Positions 32,241 to 43,963 of a stretch of DNA of 64,000 nucleotides are shown here, piece after piece. Each line of letters opens with the position of its first letter. Position 1 is the first letter of the stretch. This DNA is from Erodium maritimum (lineage: Eukaryota > Streptophyta > Magnoliopsida > Geraniales > Geraniaceae). Under the pieces are notes generated by a model that worked only from the letters and a program-made list of their open reading frames with translations, ran no database searches and had not been told where the DNA came from. Both the position numbers and the translations under genes were made by a program. The stretch lies in the NCBI GenBank assembly GCA_963921825.1, contig OY997589.1, forward strand, positions 20,047,735 through 20,111,734, written 5' to 3'.

Positions 32241-33519
32241 ATAAAGTTTGTTGGATTAAATATTCATGAGGGTATGTAAATAGTCTGTCCAATTAAACAT
32301 TGACCCACACTAACCTTTTCTTTCTCCTCTCTCAATATATCATCGAAGTTTTCTTCTATGTCACTATCATCTTCTTCCTTGATTGGCTCGACTTTAGTGG
32401 CTAGTTCAGAAGTAAGATTAAACATAATCATAAATAATTTCATGGTAGGTATAGGAAGAGAATGTGTGAATTACAAACATAGAGAGATTATATGTTTTGA
32501 CAAATGAATAGAAAAGATACTTACAAACCCATCGATAAGCATTATCAACTATATTGCGATAAACATCTAGAATATAAATATCAATGAATAGCTATATGCA
32601 CACAAAAAAACAAAGTAATAATACCTTAACAAAATATTTGCTAAAACAATTTCCTTCTCTTTCACAATCTTTATAGTTTTTGTTTGAGAACAAATTATCA
32701 GTTGCTACTATTACATGTTGAGATCTTCCACTCATATTTTTCTCCACTACTTCATCTTATTTAGTACAATTTTGATATTATTTATTTCTACCCAACTTTA
32801 ATGTTATTGACATGTGTATTCCATTTAAACTCATTAATTGAGCATGTACAAATTGATAACACCCCTCTTGAAATATCATATTCAGCCTGTAAGAAGATTT
32901 GTTATTATTAAGACCTCTTTAAAACAGCTTGACTTCTGCGTTTACTTTTCTCTCAAATTAGGGCTGAGTTTTGCGACTGGGTGTGACGGCGACAACTTCT
33001 TCCGGCGAGCATGGGCTCCTGCCATCTCCAGCGTTTGTTGTAGGGGCGAGAAGAGAGGGTTACTGAGGTGTGGTGGCTATACACGATCGCAGGATTATGG
33101 TGGGTAGAGGCTTGAAGCTTCCGACGTCTCAGGTGGGGTTTGAGGTTGCGACGACGGCGACTTCCTCGAGCTTGCCTGGTTTAGTCCCAGTCAGAGGAAG
33201 GAGTTTGAAAAAGAGAAAAGGTGGGGCTTATCCTGTGAAGCAGTCTGGCGAGTGGGGGATCTTGGTACGAGTTGCGATGGCGATAGGGCTGCCACAACTT
33301 GGCCATGGCATCCAGGATGGGAAGGCTCCAATTCCTAGTAGAAAGGGTCACGATCAACGACGTTGGGGTGACAGGTCTGAGGCCGTCGAGTCGGAGAATA
33401 GAGGACACAACTCCACCTGTGGATGCAGCTCTTACCGGTGAGTCGGAGAAGAGAGGTCGGTTTCGCGCAACGCGACTGCCCAACGTTAGAACTCTGACTC
33501 GGCGACCTTCATCAGTAAA

Positions 33520-35414
33520 GTGGAGAAAGAAAAGGCCCCGACATCAACACAGGGTGATGGTTGTTCGACATGTGCAGGTTCGTCTTCTTCCATTCTTGGC
33601 GTAGGTAGCTCTTGTTCGTCTCGGGTCCGACAGAGGTTGTCCCCAGGAGGCACCTCTGTCACCATTGATAGTTCGGTAGTGAAGCTTCCTTCCAAGAAGC
33701 TTGGTGTTGGTGAGGCATTCGTTGGTGGCCCGATAGTGGTTGTTTTGGGGCTGGTGTCGGTGAGGAAGAGGGTGGGGTTGCACTCGGGCGTGGATGCTTT
33801 CAATCCTGGTGAGCGAGTCGGGGTAGGGCAGCGTGGTTTTGTTAGTACCCAACGCTCAATCCCGATCAGTGAGGACACCGGTTATCGAGCTCTCGTGCAT
33901 GGAAATGTTCACCCTGAACATGCCCCTATGCTTGATGCGAGTAAGGTGGTCACTATGGTTGAGGAGGAAGGTTGGACTGCAGTTCAGAGCATGAGGTCAA
34001 AAAAGGCGGAAATCAGAGATCGTAAGACGTCTGTTAGGAGGTAGGATCGTGGGTTTCCGACCTTTGTTTCTAATTTGTCAAAGTCCACCTCGAAGGAGCA
34101 GCTGTGGGGCTTTTTTAGTCAGATCGGGAGCCATGCTAGATAGGTTTCTATCCTCGATTCATTTTTCAAGGCAGGTCTTATGCTTTATTTACTTTTCTAT
34201 TTACTCTGATCTACTGAAAGTTGTTGCGTCTCTGAATGGGTTTGTGTGGGGAACACACAAGTTAGTGGTTGAAGTTGGAAGACGTCTTAGTCACTCTCCT
34301 ACCCCTGAATCGTCTAGTTTTGTGCCTTGTCTGCTCTTGTTGCGCCTCTTGTTGGTGGAAAGGCTGGTTATGAGGATTTACCTATTAAGGTTGTTGACCC
34401 TGAAAAGGTTACGGGTAAAGGTAGCTCACCTATTGAGTCCCCCCCCCCCCCACCCGAGGAAATACCTGGTAAGAGGGGTTCTAGAGCAGAGCAGTCTCCT
34501 CCATCGCCGTCTTTTGTGGAGATTAGTCTCCCTTCGCCTATCCTAGATTTGGTTGGGCGTACTGATTTTGTTGTACTGGCAGTGACCTCGTCACCCCATC
34601 CTCCCTTGTAGCTTCTATGGAGAGATCAGGCTTAGTTGGCATAGAGTTGCTTGACCAGGGTTCGCGTACCTTTCTCCTTTCGTGTGTGGATCGGCCGACT
34701 TGGGAGATCCTTTCCCTGGGTGATTGGGCCAGCCTACGGTCTTGGTTCTTCATCGTTTCTGATTGTTTAGACAGGGTCCTTTCCGGTGGGCGCCTGGTTT
34801 GGGTTGATATTATTGACTTACCCCTTATCGGTGGTGTAAGGACAACATGATTCATGTTTTAGAGAGGGTTGGTTTTCCTATTTGCGGTTGATCCTTCTTC
34901 TCTAGGTTCTGGTCAGATGACTAGGGCTCTAGCCCTTGTTCACACTACGAGTGTCTCCTTTCATATCATGCTTTTAACGGTGAGATGGGATGACCCTCGT
35001 GCTGAGGTGTTGGTCAAGAGGGCGTACCTTGATAGCATTCCCTCCTGCCCAGCTCCCAGACCACCATTTGTTGCCTTATCAGGATCTAGCATTGATCCGA
35101 TCCTTCCGGCTTTCACGGCCAGGTCGCAGTACCTACGCTTGCCGATTAGATCTATGGTCGGTACCAAGCCACAATCTGTTGTTCCTTTCACAGCTCAACC
35201 CGGTGGTTATCTTGTTGATTCCAGGGAGATTCGGGAGCAAAGACTTCAGTCTGTGTGTGAGATCCTGCGTGACTCAGAGACCGAGTTAGATCGGGAGCAG
35301 GAAGTTCAGGTTGTTGATTCAGGGTCAGCTTTAGTTGTGTTTGGAGGCCCTCTTGAGGCTGAGGTGGATGGTAGTGGTGGTTGCGTGTTGGGGTTGGGGA
35401 TGGTACTTCCGTAG
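33520..35414 (+). pseudogene. LINE ORF1, RRM plus DUF4283-like region, broken
   Basis: The frame 33520-34044 ends EEEGWTAVQSMRSKKAEIRD, the basic segment that precedes the RRM in this LINE group. The RRM follows across a stop as RGFPTFVSNLSKSTSKEQLWGFFSQIG (34048-34130) and, after another break, DLLKVVASLNGFVWGTHKLVVEV. A low-complexity Pro/Ser stretch with a C-run lies at 34440-34520. Then come SLRSWFFIVSDCLDRVLSGGRLVWVDIIDLPL (34730-34830) and a further 181-codon frame (34869-35414), resembling the VW(V)xIxxLP core of DUF4283-type ORF1 proteins. ORF1 acts as an RNA-binding chaperone in active LINEs. At least four frame breaks make this copy non-functional. Confidence 0.6.
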
Positions 35415-35644
35415 GAGCGCAGGTACCGCCTCTGGCTTGTGCCCCACCGGCTTATTCAAAGTTTCATTTAGACCTTGTTGATGGACGCATATGTGAGAGT
35501 ATTACTCATACTGTGGCGCATTTTGCTGAGAGTTTAGGGGTCTGTTACAGAGGTACAGCTGAGGAGGGTTTTTGGAAGGTTAAGGTGGCCCTCAGCCATA
35601 CTTATAGCAGCGAGGTTGCTAACCCCTCGGTGACTCCATGATTT

Positions 35645-35897
35645 TCCTTCCTAGAATGCTCGTGGACTAGGTTCCTCTTCGAAGAGGAGTCTACTAGCTT
35701 ATCTTGTCTGGGCTCAGCGGGCTGACTTTGTCTTGATCCAGGAGACCAAGTTGACAAATATTTTCCTTAGTATCGCTCATTCGTGTGGTTTAGGACCGCA
35801 CTTCGCTCACTCGTTTGTTCATTTATCTGGTTTGTCTGGCGGCCTCCTTACTATCTAGAATAGTAGTGTGTTATAGGTAGGTCACACTTATACCTTA
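35645..35897 (+). pseudogene. LINE ORF2 endonuclease, N-terminal part
   Basis: From the AATGCTCGTGGA at 35655 the frame reads NARGLGSSSKRSLLAYL and FVLIQETKLTN, the start of the APE-like endonuclease (NxRG and QETK motifs). A TAG follows LSGGLLTI, and the sequence then enters a gypsy LTR at 35903. Confidence 0.75.
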
Positions 35898-35902
35898 GAC
35901 TA

Positions 35903-38900
35903 TGTAAAACCCCATTTATTTCTAAAAGGGTAATACTTTGAAAATTTAAACGTCAAGGTAGGTTGTTGCAACGAGTGAAGTTGAGAAAGAAAAATAAAAA
36001 AAAAGGGAAAAGGCAGACTTTGGACCAGATTGGGATTAGGCCAGTTCGGCCCAATCATTAAACTGCGCAGGCCCAAGAGCAAGCCCGACCCAGTTAGATG
36101 CGAGGTCCGGCCCGACGCCCCTTTATAAGCAGACCAAACCCAAATTATGAGTACTGTTCATCGTTCCCAAACCCTCGCCCCTCTCTCTGCGTTTCCGAGC
36201 TCTCATCGCCGTTGTCTTCCCCTTCTTCCCGACCTCCCTCGCCGCCCCTTCCACGACCACCTCCTTTGCCTCTCTTCCCCTTCGAGCCTCTCTTCACCTC
36301 GCCCCACCTTCTTCTTCGTCTTCACCGCCCCTAAAACGAGCCCCGTGCACAGATCGAGACCCGCAGGAGCTTTATCGGACGAGCCCTTCCTCTCCGAGCA
36401 CGAACTCTAGCTCAACGACGTCAGGAAGGCACGGTTCGTGCTTCCTCGAACCTCCCCCTCTCTTTACCTGAGCTCGCCGTGCCTGGAACACTCGAGGGAA
36501 GCCCGTGAGGGTTAGATCTGGCCGAAACCTTCACCGGCGAGCTTGGTTCGCCAGATCTGGAACGAGGGTGGGTTCTGATGCCTCGCTTGACACCCCCGCC
36601 TCCGTCCAACCACAACCCGAGCTCTACCATCCATTTCCGAGCATCGCCAGCGTGACACGAAGGGTCCTGAGCATCGTCGCCGTCGGAGACGGTGGCCGGA
36701 ACACGCAAATGTCGTCAGAGCTCTCCACCAGCTCGGACACAAGCCAGACGGACCTTGGGCCGGGAGTAGGTGGGCCGGGAGTCACTGGGCCGGGACAACC
36801 AGGACACGGGCTGGATCCGGAAAGGCTTTGGGCCAGATCCTGGGTCGGACGTGGGTCAGGCCCAAGTATTTGGACTGGGTTTTGACTCGGGTCCGGACCG
36901 GGTCCGGTTCGCGGATCCGGGTCAACCCGGTGTTAAAGAATAAATTATTCTAAAATCAGACAATTAATTATTTAATTAATTTAATTTAATTTGGACAAGT
37001 AAGGACTAAGTTGGACAAATACCGGAACTGATTGGACCTTTCGTCTATAAACCCAGACACCGGCTTGGACTTTCCCGAGAAGACGGAGTTGGCCCGATCG
37101 TCAGCAGCTAGGAGTATTATTAGAGAAAGACCGCAAGGTAGGAAAAGTACTAACTTCTTGTGCATTTCAATACCAATATGCCTATTAGGTTAATAAAATC
37201 GGAAAGATCCTTGAATTACATATAGGATGCGGATAACTAGAATAATCGTCTTTCAATTACTAATATTCGGACGTGTCTAGTATGCATGCGTAGGATGTGA
37301 ATAACTCGCTTAACTCGCTTTCAATACTTGGGAATCGATTTACTGGTAGATGGCGGTGATGAGCCCTAGGAGTGTTTGTGTTTGCCTCACATGCTTGATT
37401 GCCTAGCTTCGAATAAGATAAGAGTCAAATACAACTAGCTGTTTTGAATGTTGAATTATGAATGGTTGATTGGTTATTTGAATGAATGCTTGAATGATTG
37501 AATGACTGAATGGATGCTTGGATGAATAGATGTTTGAGTGTAATTGATTGTGCCAAATGGTACGATCGGGTGAATGGTAGACCGATGGATCGCGATTGGT
37601 AAGTTTAATGGTAAGTGTAAAGGTATATGGATTCCTTTTGTGTGTTGTGATGGAATTGTAGTTTGCTAAGCTTTGGTTGCTACATGATTGATTAGTATGT
37701 TATCCTCTTGTGAGTCTTTAAGTTGGGTTCTATATCGGTATGGCACCCACGCTGCGGGTGGGGTAGTGCATGTAAGGTACCCACAACAAGGGAAATGCTA
37801 GTGTGGGGTAGTACCTAAGCCGATGACTTGTGATCCGGTATGGTACCCACACCGAAGGAAATGCCAGTGTAGGGTAGAATCATAGCCGGTGGTTTGATTA
37901 TTGGACCATGCGGGGCATTGGTTATTGGACCCTGCGGGGCATTGGTTATTGGACCATGCGGGGCATTGGTTATTGGACCATGCGGGGCATTGATTATTGG
38001 ACCCTGCGGGGCATTGATTATTGGACCCTGCGGGGCATTGATTATCGGACCCTGCGGGGCGGTTGGATGGTTTACCCTGCGGGGAATGGTTACTTGTTGA
38101 TTCACCCGAGTGTGTGCGTCATGCGGGAGCATTAACTTGGTTCCTGATGACACATGGTACTTTTGGGGCATTTCTGAGACTCCCGACGATATGTGTCCCT
38201 TTAAGGATATTACCGGCAGTCCAACGTATGTGCCTCCTCTGGATCGAGGGAAATTATTCTACTTGTCCCGGTGATCTATGGTCTTTTGGTGACATTTCAG
38301 GAGATTCCGACGTTATGTACCCTTTGAGGGATACTCCCGGTAATCCGATGTATGTGTCTCCTCTGGATCGAGGGAAAATCCGACATGACACAAAGAGTAT
38401 TGTGGATCGGAGGGTGATGACTTCATGTTCCACTGCGACATTTAAATGCTCTATCTTAAATTGTTACTCAATGAATGTATTATTTCCCTTAATTTCTATG
38501 ATTATTTCTAACTCTTTGAAAGCGTTAAATACCCGTCTTATTCCCGGATTTCAACATCTTCTTAGTTCTTCGTATTAGTGAGACTCGAACAAAATTGTGA
38601 ACTTCTAATTATTAAAATCAAAAGCATGCCCTTGTTATCCTACTGAGCGTAAGCTCACCCCTATTTGTTGTTTACTGTTTTTACAGGCTAGGTTGATGAG
38701 TAGTGGACTCGAGGCTCGGGAGCTTCCATGGGTCCGGGTGCACCTATCTTTAGAGACGTTATGGTCTTACTTTTGGTTATGAACCTTATGTTTAAAGGAT
38801 TTATTATGGAGTTTTTATTTGAGTTATGTGGATTGAACTAAACTTGGAGAATTATATTGGATTTGAAACTTGTTTATTGTTAAACTTTATGTTATCTTTA

Positions 38901-38938
38901 AGTCATGTCTCGAGTCCGGTCAATACCGGATTTGCCCA
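35903..38938 (+). mobile_element. Lone gypsy LTR D inside the LINE, 3.0 kb
   Basis: It starts TGTAAAACCCC and ends CCGGATTTGCCCA. Read on the minus strand, the end gives CAAATCCGGTATTGACCGGA, close to LTR A just inside its TGTCACGCCC start; about 10 terminal bases are missing or changed, and I could not find a matching TSD. It is in the opposite orientation to LTRs A and B. It holds TTTATAA (36122-36128), a CT-rich leader, an array of 24-bp repeats (37893-38085), and the conserved hairpin (TGAGCG/CGCTCA type, near 38643-38660). LINE homology resumes at once on its far side. Confidence 0.75.
37893..38085 (+). repeat. Tandem array of a 24-bp unit, about 8 copies, in LTR D
   Basis: The unit ATTGGTTATTGGACCATGCG plus GGGC recurs eight times with CATG/CCTG and GGTTATT/GATTATT variants. 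Because 24 is a multiple of 3, all frames through it stay open, which produces spurious repetitive frames on both strands. Confidence 0.92.
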
Positions 38939-39200
38939 TAGGCACTCCTTTGATGGTCCTGAACGTGTATGCTTCCATTTTGCTGTTATGGTAAGACGTG
39001 ACCTCTGGACTTCTCCTCGTTCGGTTGTTGGTGTATATACATTGCTTATCGCCGGGGACTTTAACACAGTTTTCTCTCAGGAGGAGATTTCGTCAGGGGG
39101 GATTCTCCATGGTGACAGTTCTGAGTTTTGCGACTTTATTTCGGCAGCTGATTTACTTAATCTCCCACTGGCCAACAGACTGGTTTGGCCCCGCTTCCAA
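38939..39200 (+). pseudogene. LINE ORF2 endonuclease, C-terminal part
   Basis: After the LTR, LNVYASILLLW and then LIAGDFNTVFSQEE appear in two frames. GDFN is the conserved catalytic box of LINE endonucleases. FISAADLLNLPL follows. A frameshift and a stop separate the pieces. Confidence 0.7.
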
Positions 39201-39456
39201 GTGTAGTCGTCTTGACAGGTTTCTTCTGTCTCCCGAGCTTCTTGGCATGCTTTCTGGACTTGTTCAGAAGGGCCTCACTCGGTCCTTTTCTGATCATTTT
39301 CTGATCCTGTTATCTGATGAGAGGGTTGATTTGGGACCCCACCCTTTTCGATTCATCGACGCTTGGGTAAAGCATGAGGAGTTCCTCCCATTTGTGAGAG
39401 AGCGTTGGTCCTCCTATGTGGTTCATGGTGATCCGTAGTTCATTTGGTGGACCAAG

Positions 39457-40610
39457 TTGAGAACTTTGAGGGGTGATCTGCGGGAGTGGAACCATACGGT
39501 TTTTTGTCATCTTGACACTACTATTTCTAAGCTGGATGTGCGTATTGACACTTTTGAAACGCTGGTTGACACTAGATCCCTATCCGAAGAAGAGAAGTCT
39601 GAGAGGGCTTTTTGCACGTCTTATTTAGCCTCTAAGGCAGGTCAGAGATCTAGTTTGTGGAGGCAGAAAGCTAGAGTCAAATGGGCCAGGGATGGGGATC
39701 GTAACTTTGCCTATTTTCATCGGGTATCTCGGGCTCGTGCTTCTCGGAATCTGGTCTTCTCGGTAATATAGAATGGTACAGAGTATTCTGATGCTGTAAG
39801 GGTCAAGGCTCAGGTTGTCGCACACTTTGGGGCCTGTTTCTTCTCTAAGTAGTTGACCTGTCATACCTTACCTGCTTTACCGTTCGACAGGGTAAGCGAT
39901 GAGGACTCAGGGTTATTAGAGTCTCCTTTTACTGAGGCTGAAGATTTGGAGGCTTTGTCTTATTGTTCTAGGGACAAGGCACCGGGGCCAGATGGTTTTA
40001 ATCTGGTCTTTTTCCGGGCAGCGTGGCCGATCATTCAGGCTGACTTCTTGCGCTTTCTTCACTTCTTTCACTCCTCGTTTCAGCTTGGCCGAGTGGTGAA
40101 CTCGAGCTTTATTTTTCTCATCCCGAAGGTCCCCTCTCCTAGCACCTTCTCGGAGTATCATCCTATTAGCCTTACGACTGCTACTTATAAGATCTTGGCC
40201 AAGATCTTATCAAGGTGACTGAGGATGGTGATTGGAGATCTGATTAGTAGCACTCAGTCCGCGTGCATTCAGGGGAGACAGTTATCGTATAGTGTTCTCG
40301 TAGCTATGGAGGTTCTGGGGCTTATGCGTCGATCTCGCCAACCAAGTGTGTTGGTGAAGTTAGACTTCGAGAAGGCGTTCGACAGGGTTGATTGGTCCTA
40401 CTTGATTCATGTCCTTAGAAGCATGGGTTTTGGTGGGAAGTGGATTATGTGGATTTACTCGTGTTTACGAGGTTTCTCTTCAGTGTTGCTTAATGGGTCT
40501 CCTTCTGAGCAGTTTAGGGTCTTCCATGAAGTCAGGTAGGGGTGTCCGTTGTCACCTCTTTTATTCTTGATTGATGCTGAGGGTTTTCATCAGATTTTTG
40601 AGCTCATTGT
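39457..40610 (+). pseudogene. LINE ORF2 reverse transcriptase, N-terminal half
   Basis: Blocks in order: the linker frame (39457-39771, ending WARDGDRNFAYFHRVSRARASRN), then KAPGPDGFNLVFFRAAWPII (near 39980), FIFLIPKVPSPSTFSEYHPISL (near 40110), QSACIQGRQLSYSVLVAMEVL, VLVKLDFEKAFDRVDW and GCPLSPLLF (near 40545). These are RT motifs 0-4 of plant LINEs. Stops at 39769-39771, 40216-40218 and 40537-40539 interrupt them. Homology ends before the (F/Y)xDD motif. Confidence 0.8.
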
Positions 40611-40619
40611 AACCTTCTT

Positions 40620-42261
40620 GGCATAAGTCAACTTTGTGACTTAGATCTATTTATGGAATGTACTAAGACTATGTGCTTTTTAATGGAAAAGAATATGGTT
40701 ACTGTATTGAGAGGTACACAGTTTGGAGGTAATTGTTATGTCTAGTCTTCAAGTGGAACCACTGCTACGACATGTTTCTCTGGATCAACATAATTGCTAG
40801 CAAGAAAAGAATAAGAGATATGGCACCAAACCAATCATCTCAGAATCTATATAAGAGCGATCGTGCAAAAGAAGGAGTTGGCGGAAACTAAAGAACTAAT
40901 AATAATGTGAATCTACACAAAATCAATCAAATAAAAGTCAAAACAGCGTATTTTATAGAATGCTAGTCAAGATGTTGTGACATGTTGTATGACACTTATA
41001 GACCTCAGTTAAATAAGCTTAACAAGAGAAGTCAAAGCCATCATAGATAATGTGTCTAAGTGTGAGAACAAGCCAATCAATTGGCCCAAAATGAAGAATG
41101 ACTATAGTGCCTCATCTACTACTGAAAGGATGGTGTAATCAGCAGCTATGGAAAGAATAACCATGTTCTGAGTAAGATTTCAATCAAGATGTCCCTTAAA
41201 ATGGCGCTCGAAATGTCTTGAACTGATAAATAAACAAGGGAATAACAAGGCTTACTGAAACTAATCAAATCTTGGTTGGAGACCAATTTGAAGAAACTTG
41301 CTTCTGAAGAGCAACACTCCAATCTACATCTGAAGCCTCTCAACTTCATATTTCTGAAGCTATTGTCGGTGTCAAGTCTATAGGTGTTGGGGAAGAGATA
41401 GTTACAAAGTCTATTGAAAAGAAAGTTTTTTTCTTTCGAGGTTATCCCTATTGAAAAAGAAGAAGGCACACATGGTGTCAAGACATATGTTTATGAGGTA
41501 GTTCCCAAAGAGGCTGGAAATAAGGTTAATTAAGATGTCGCCCCGTAGTCCAGGACACTGTCAAAGAGAAGAAAATGAGGATCAAAAGTGATGCTACATC
41601 TAGGGTTGACAATTGCTATGTCAAGCCAGATGTCAACTATGATGTCATAACATCACGTGTGTACAACCAAAAGCGGAGCTAAACAAAGATGTCAGGTCAG
41701 AATGTCAATAACATGAAAGCAAGTGACAGCTCACACGTGCTGAATTCTTCATGTATATCCATTACGTATCCATGCATATCCGGTTAGAGGATTTGTTTCC
41801 TAGTTTAAAGATACTTCTTTAATAGATATATCTTCTATTTTAGAAAGTATCTAGAACGAGGAAACAAGGAGATTCACCTTGATCGTGACACTAGAGGATT
41901 GAGGAAACCCTAAGATTCACGACCCAAGTTGATTGAAGTTATATATATATATGATTACTATCAGGTACCAACTTTTATCTTTCGTTAGAACTAAAAACTT
42001 TCATTCTGGGCCCTTGGGTCAAAGAATTAAAGGCCCAGATTTAATGCATATCTTTTTAGTTAATGCATATCTTGTAATTGATTTCGTAATCAATCACAAC
42101 CGCCCTGAATTTCGGTGGTCATCCGATCTGGATAATCAATGGTCCAGATTGGTTCTACGTTCTGACCCGAAATAAGGTTTGTACTTGATAGCTCCCTATA
42201 CATATATATATTAATATAAGGACGGGATAACGTACGAACCTCTCTTATTGTGTGAACTGGG
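40620..42261. other. Unrecognised sequence, likely old repeat; holds the copia target
   Basis: No intact frame of note. A plus-strand frame with Lys-rich blocks (SKKRIRDMAPNQSSQNLYK near 40800; KSIEKKVFFF near 41410; RVDNCYVKPDVNYDVI near 41600) suggests a degraded retroelement C-terminal region followed by an LTR-like AT-rich stretch, but I cannot name it. The sequence is continuous with 50729-51331 and 63439-64000 once the copia and gypsy insertions are removed, as their TSDs show. Confidence 0.35.
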
Positions 42262-43949
42262 TGTTAGTCTTAGTGCCCGTAGTTCAATCCTAAATGTCCA
42301 AATGTATATATCATCGTTAGCAATAAAATTAAAGCGGCTTTATATTACTTATGTGTTGGAGTAATATATCGATGTGTGCTCTGATCTATGCCCACCATGC
42401 GAATAGAACCATAGATCGAGATAGATCACACTCGATGGGTCCCTAGTCAACAAAGCTTCACTAGAAGCGACTAGTATGAAAGATGGCTCTTTATGGCTTA
42501 CGTTCTGTTAGTCATTGGAATGGGATTCCGGAGTCTGATCATAGATATCATGTGGGACATGATATTGGACGACCCACCCTGAATATGTGCCATAGATTAA
42601 GTCATGAACATATTCAGTGTTGTAGCTTGTCATGTATCCTTAGACCAAGGAGTCTTTGTGATCGCTATGTAGTCAACAACTGAGTTTGACCTGAGCCTAA
42701 CGTTGTCCGTAACAGGGCTTCCATAACGGCCAGGATTGGCTTGGGGACGGGCTACATGAGTGACACGAAAGACGGCTAAGGGATTTATCCCTCATACTAA
42801 GGTATGGGAAAGATATCGGTTCTCGGCCACTTGATCGAGAGTGACTGGAAGAATAGCATGGCCATGCACATGATACTGGGTATCATATCTTCAGTCATCT
42901 CACATATCAAGGAACGGTGATTGAGAATAATAAGGATGACGGCTCTATGCCTTATCTCAATCAGGATATCGGAGATAAAAGGATAATGACAGGGACGACG
43001 GAAAGGTTAGAATCGACAGGGTCGATTCGTTATGTAGTGTCAGGCAATACTAAAGTCTCGTTAGTTGCCACTTAAATAGGATCAAGTAAAATGGGATTTT
43101 ACGTTGATCTATTGACATGCATAAACCTAAGGGTCACACCGGAGGATGAAACTCATTGACACATTTATGGAGAATGGCCAAAAGGGAGTTGTCTCGGGAC
43201 ATGACCAAAACTGGGTTTTGGGTCATGTGCCCGTAAGTGAATAGGACTTTACGGATCGAGACAAGGCTTGGAGTCTTGGGATTGATCGCGTCGGATAATG
43301 TTGGACATTTCCGGTATGGAAGGCATGGAGGCGATGAGCGAATCACGGGACCTCGTTGGAAATGGCCACGGGCCATGTTCCAAGAAGCCCATGAAAGGCC
43401 CATGCAACCAAGGCCCATGGAACTAATTAATCAAGTCTTGATTAATTAGTACTAAGTAAGCAAGACAAGGATTAAGGTGTTGGTGATTCACCACCTAACC
43501 CAATCTTGTCTTGCCATACTTTGTCCTATTTACACCTTACTTGTCACCATGCTTGTCCCATGCCTTTAGTTGGACAAGTATGGGTTTTGTTATGTTTAAG
43601 TCATCTTTTTTCAACATAACAAACACAAGACAAGAATAGGAAACACATTTTCTCTCCCTCTTCCATGGCCATTTCGGGTTTGGCTAGTTTCCTCCTCCAT
43701 TTTTGTGTTCTTGAGTCCTCAAAGAGAAGAACTACGTGGCTTTGATTCCCATGTGGATACGTAGGCGTCTTGGAGACTCAAGCCAATCATTCGTTAACCG
43801 GTGTTCTTGTTTTGGTAAGAACTAGTGCTGAATTTTTCTCTTGTTAATCCATTCTTTGTTAGTTGTTTCATGGTTCTAATTGTCTCTTGGTTTTCATTGA
43901 TTTTCCGCTGCGAGTTGGTTCATCTCCAACCCTACCTCGAGACCCAACA
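42262..43949 (+). repeat. Copia copy 2, 5' LTR
   Basis: TGTTAGTCTTAG ... GAGACCCAACA, 1688 bp, the exact length of its partner. The small frames within it are repeated unchanged in the 3' LTR and in copy 1 and are not genes. Confidence 0.95.
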
Positions 43950-43950
43950 G

Positions 43951-43963
43951 TGGTATCAGAGCC
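43951..43963 (+). other. Copia copy 2 primer-binding site (tRNA-iMet)
   Basis: TGGTATCAGAGCC, one base after the 5' LTR, complementary to initiator Met-tRNA. This is a tRNA match by complementarity, not a tRNA gene. The following 1.5 kb to 45505 is untranslated leader. Confidence 0.9.

Larger units (their letters stand above)
32930..40610 (+). mobile_element. LINE with RRM-type ORF1, interrupted and 3'-truncated
   Basis: Order along the strand: a G/C-richer 5' region, ORF1 with an RRM-like and a DUF4283-like segment (about 33500-35414), ORF2 endonuclease start (35645-35897), a gypsy LTR (35903-38938), the rest of the endonuclease (38939-39200), a linker and the RT (39457-40610). An RRM preceded by a GW(T/E)xV-like motif is typical of the plant LINE group first described in beet (BNR type; family knowledge). 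RT homology stops near 40605 before the catalytic (F/Y)xDD box, so the 3' part is lost. Many frame breaks show the copy is old. Confidence 0.75.

Noticed and set aside
37815..38171. 118-codon frame of repeated APQGPIIN
   Set aside because: An artefact of the 24-bp array in LTR D, whose period is a multiple of three.
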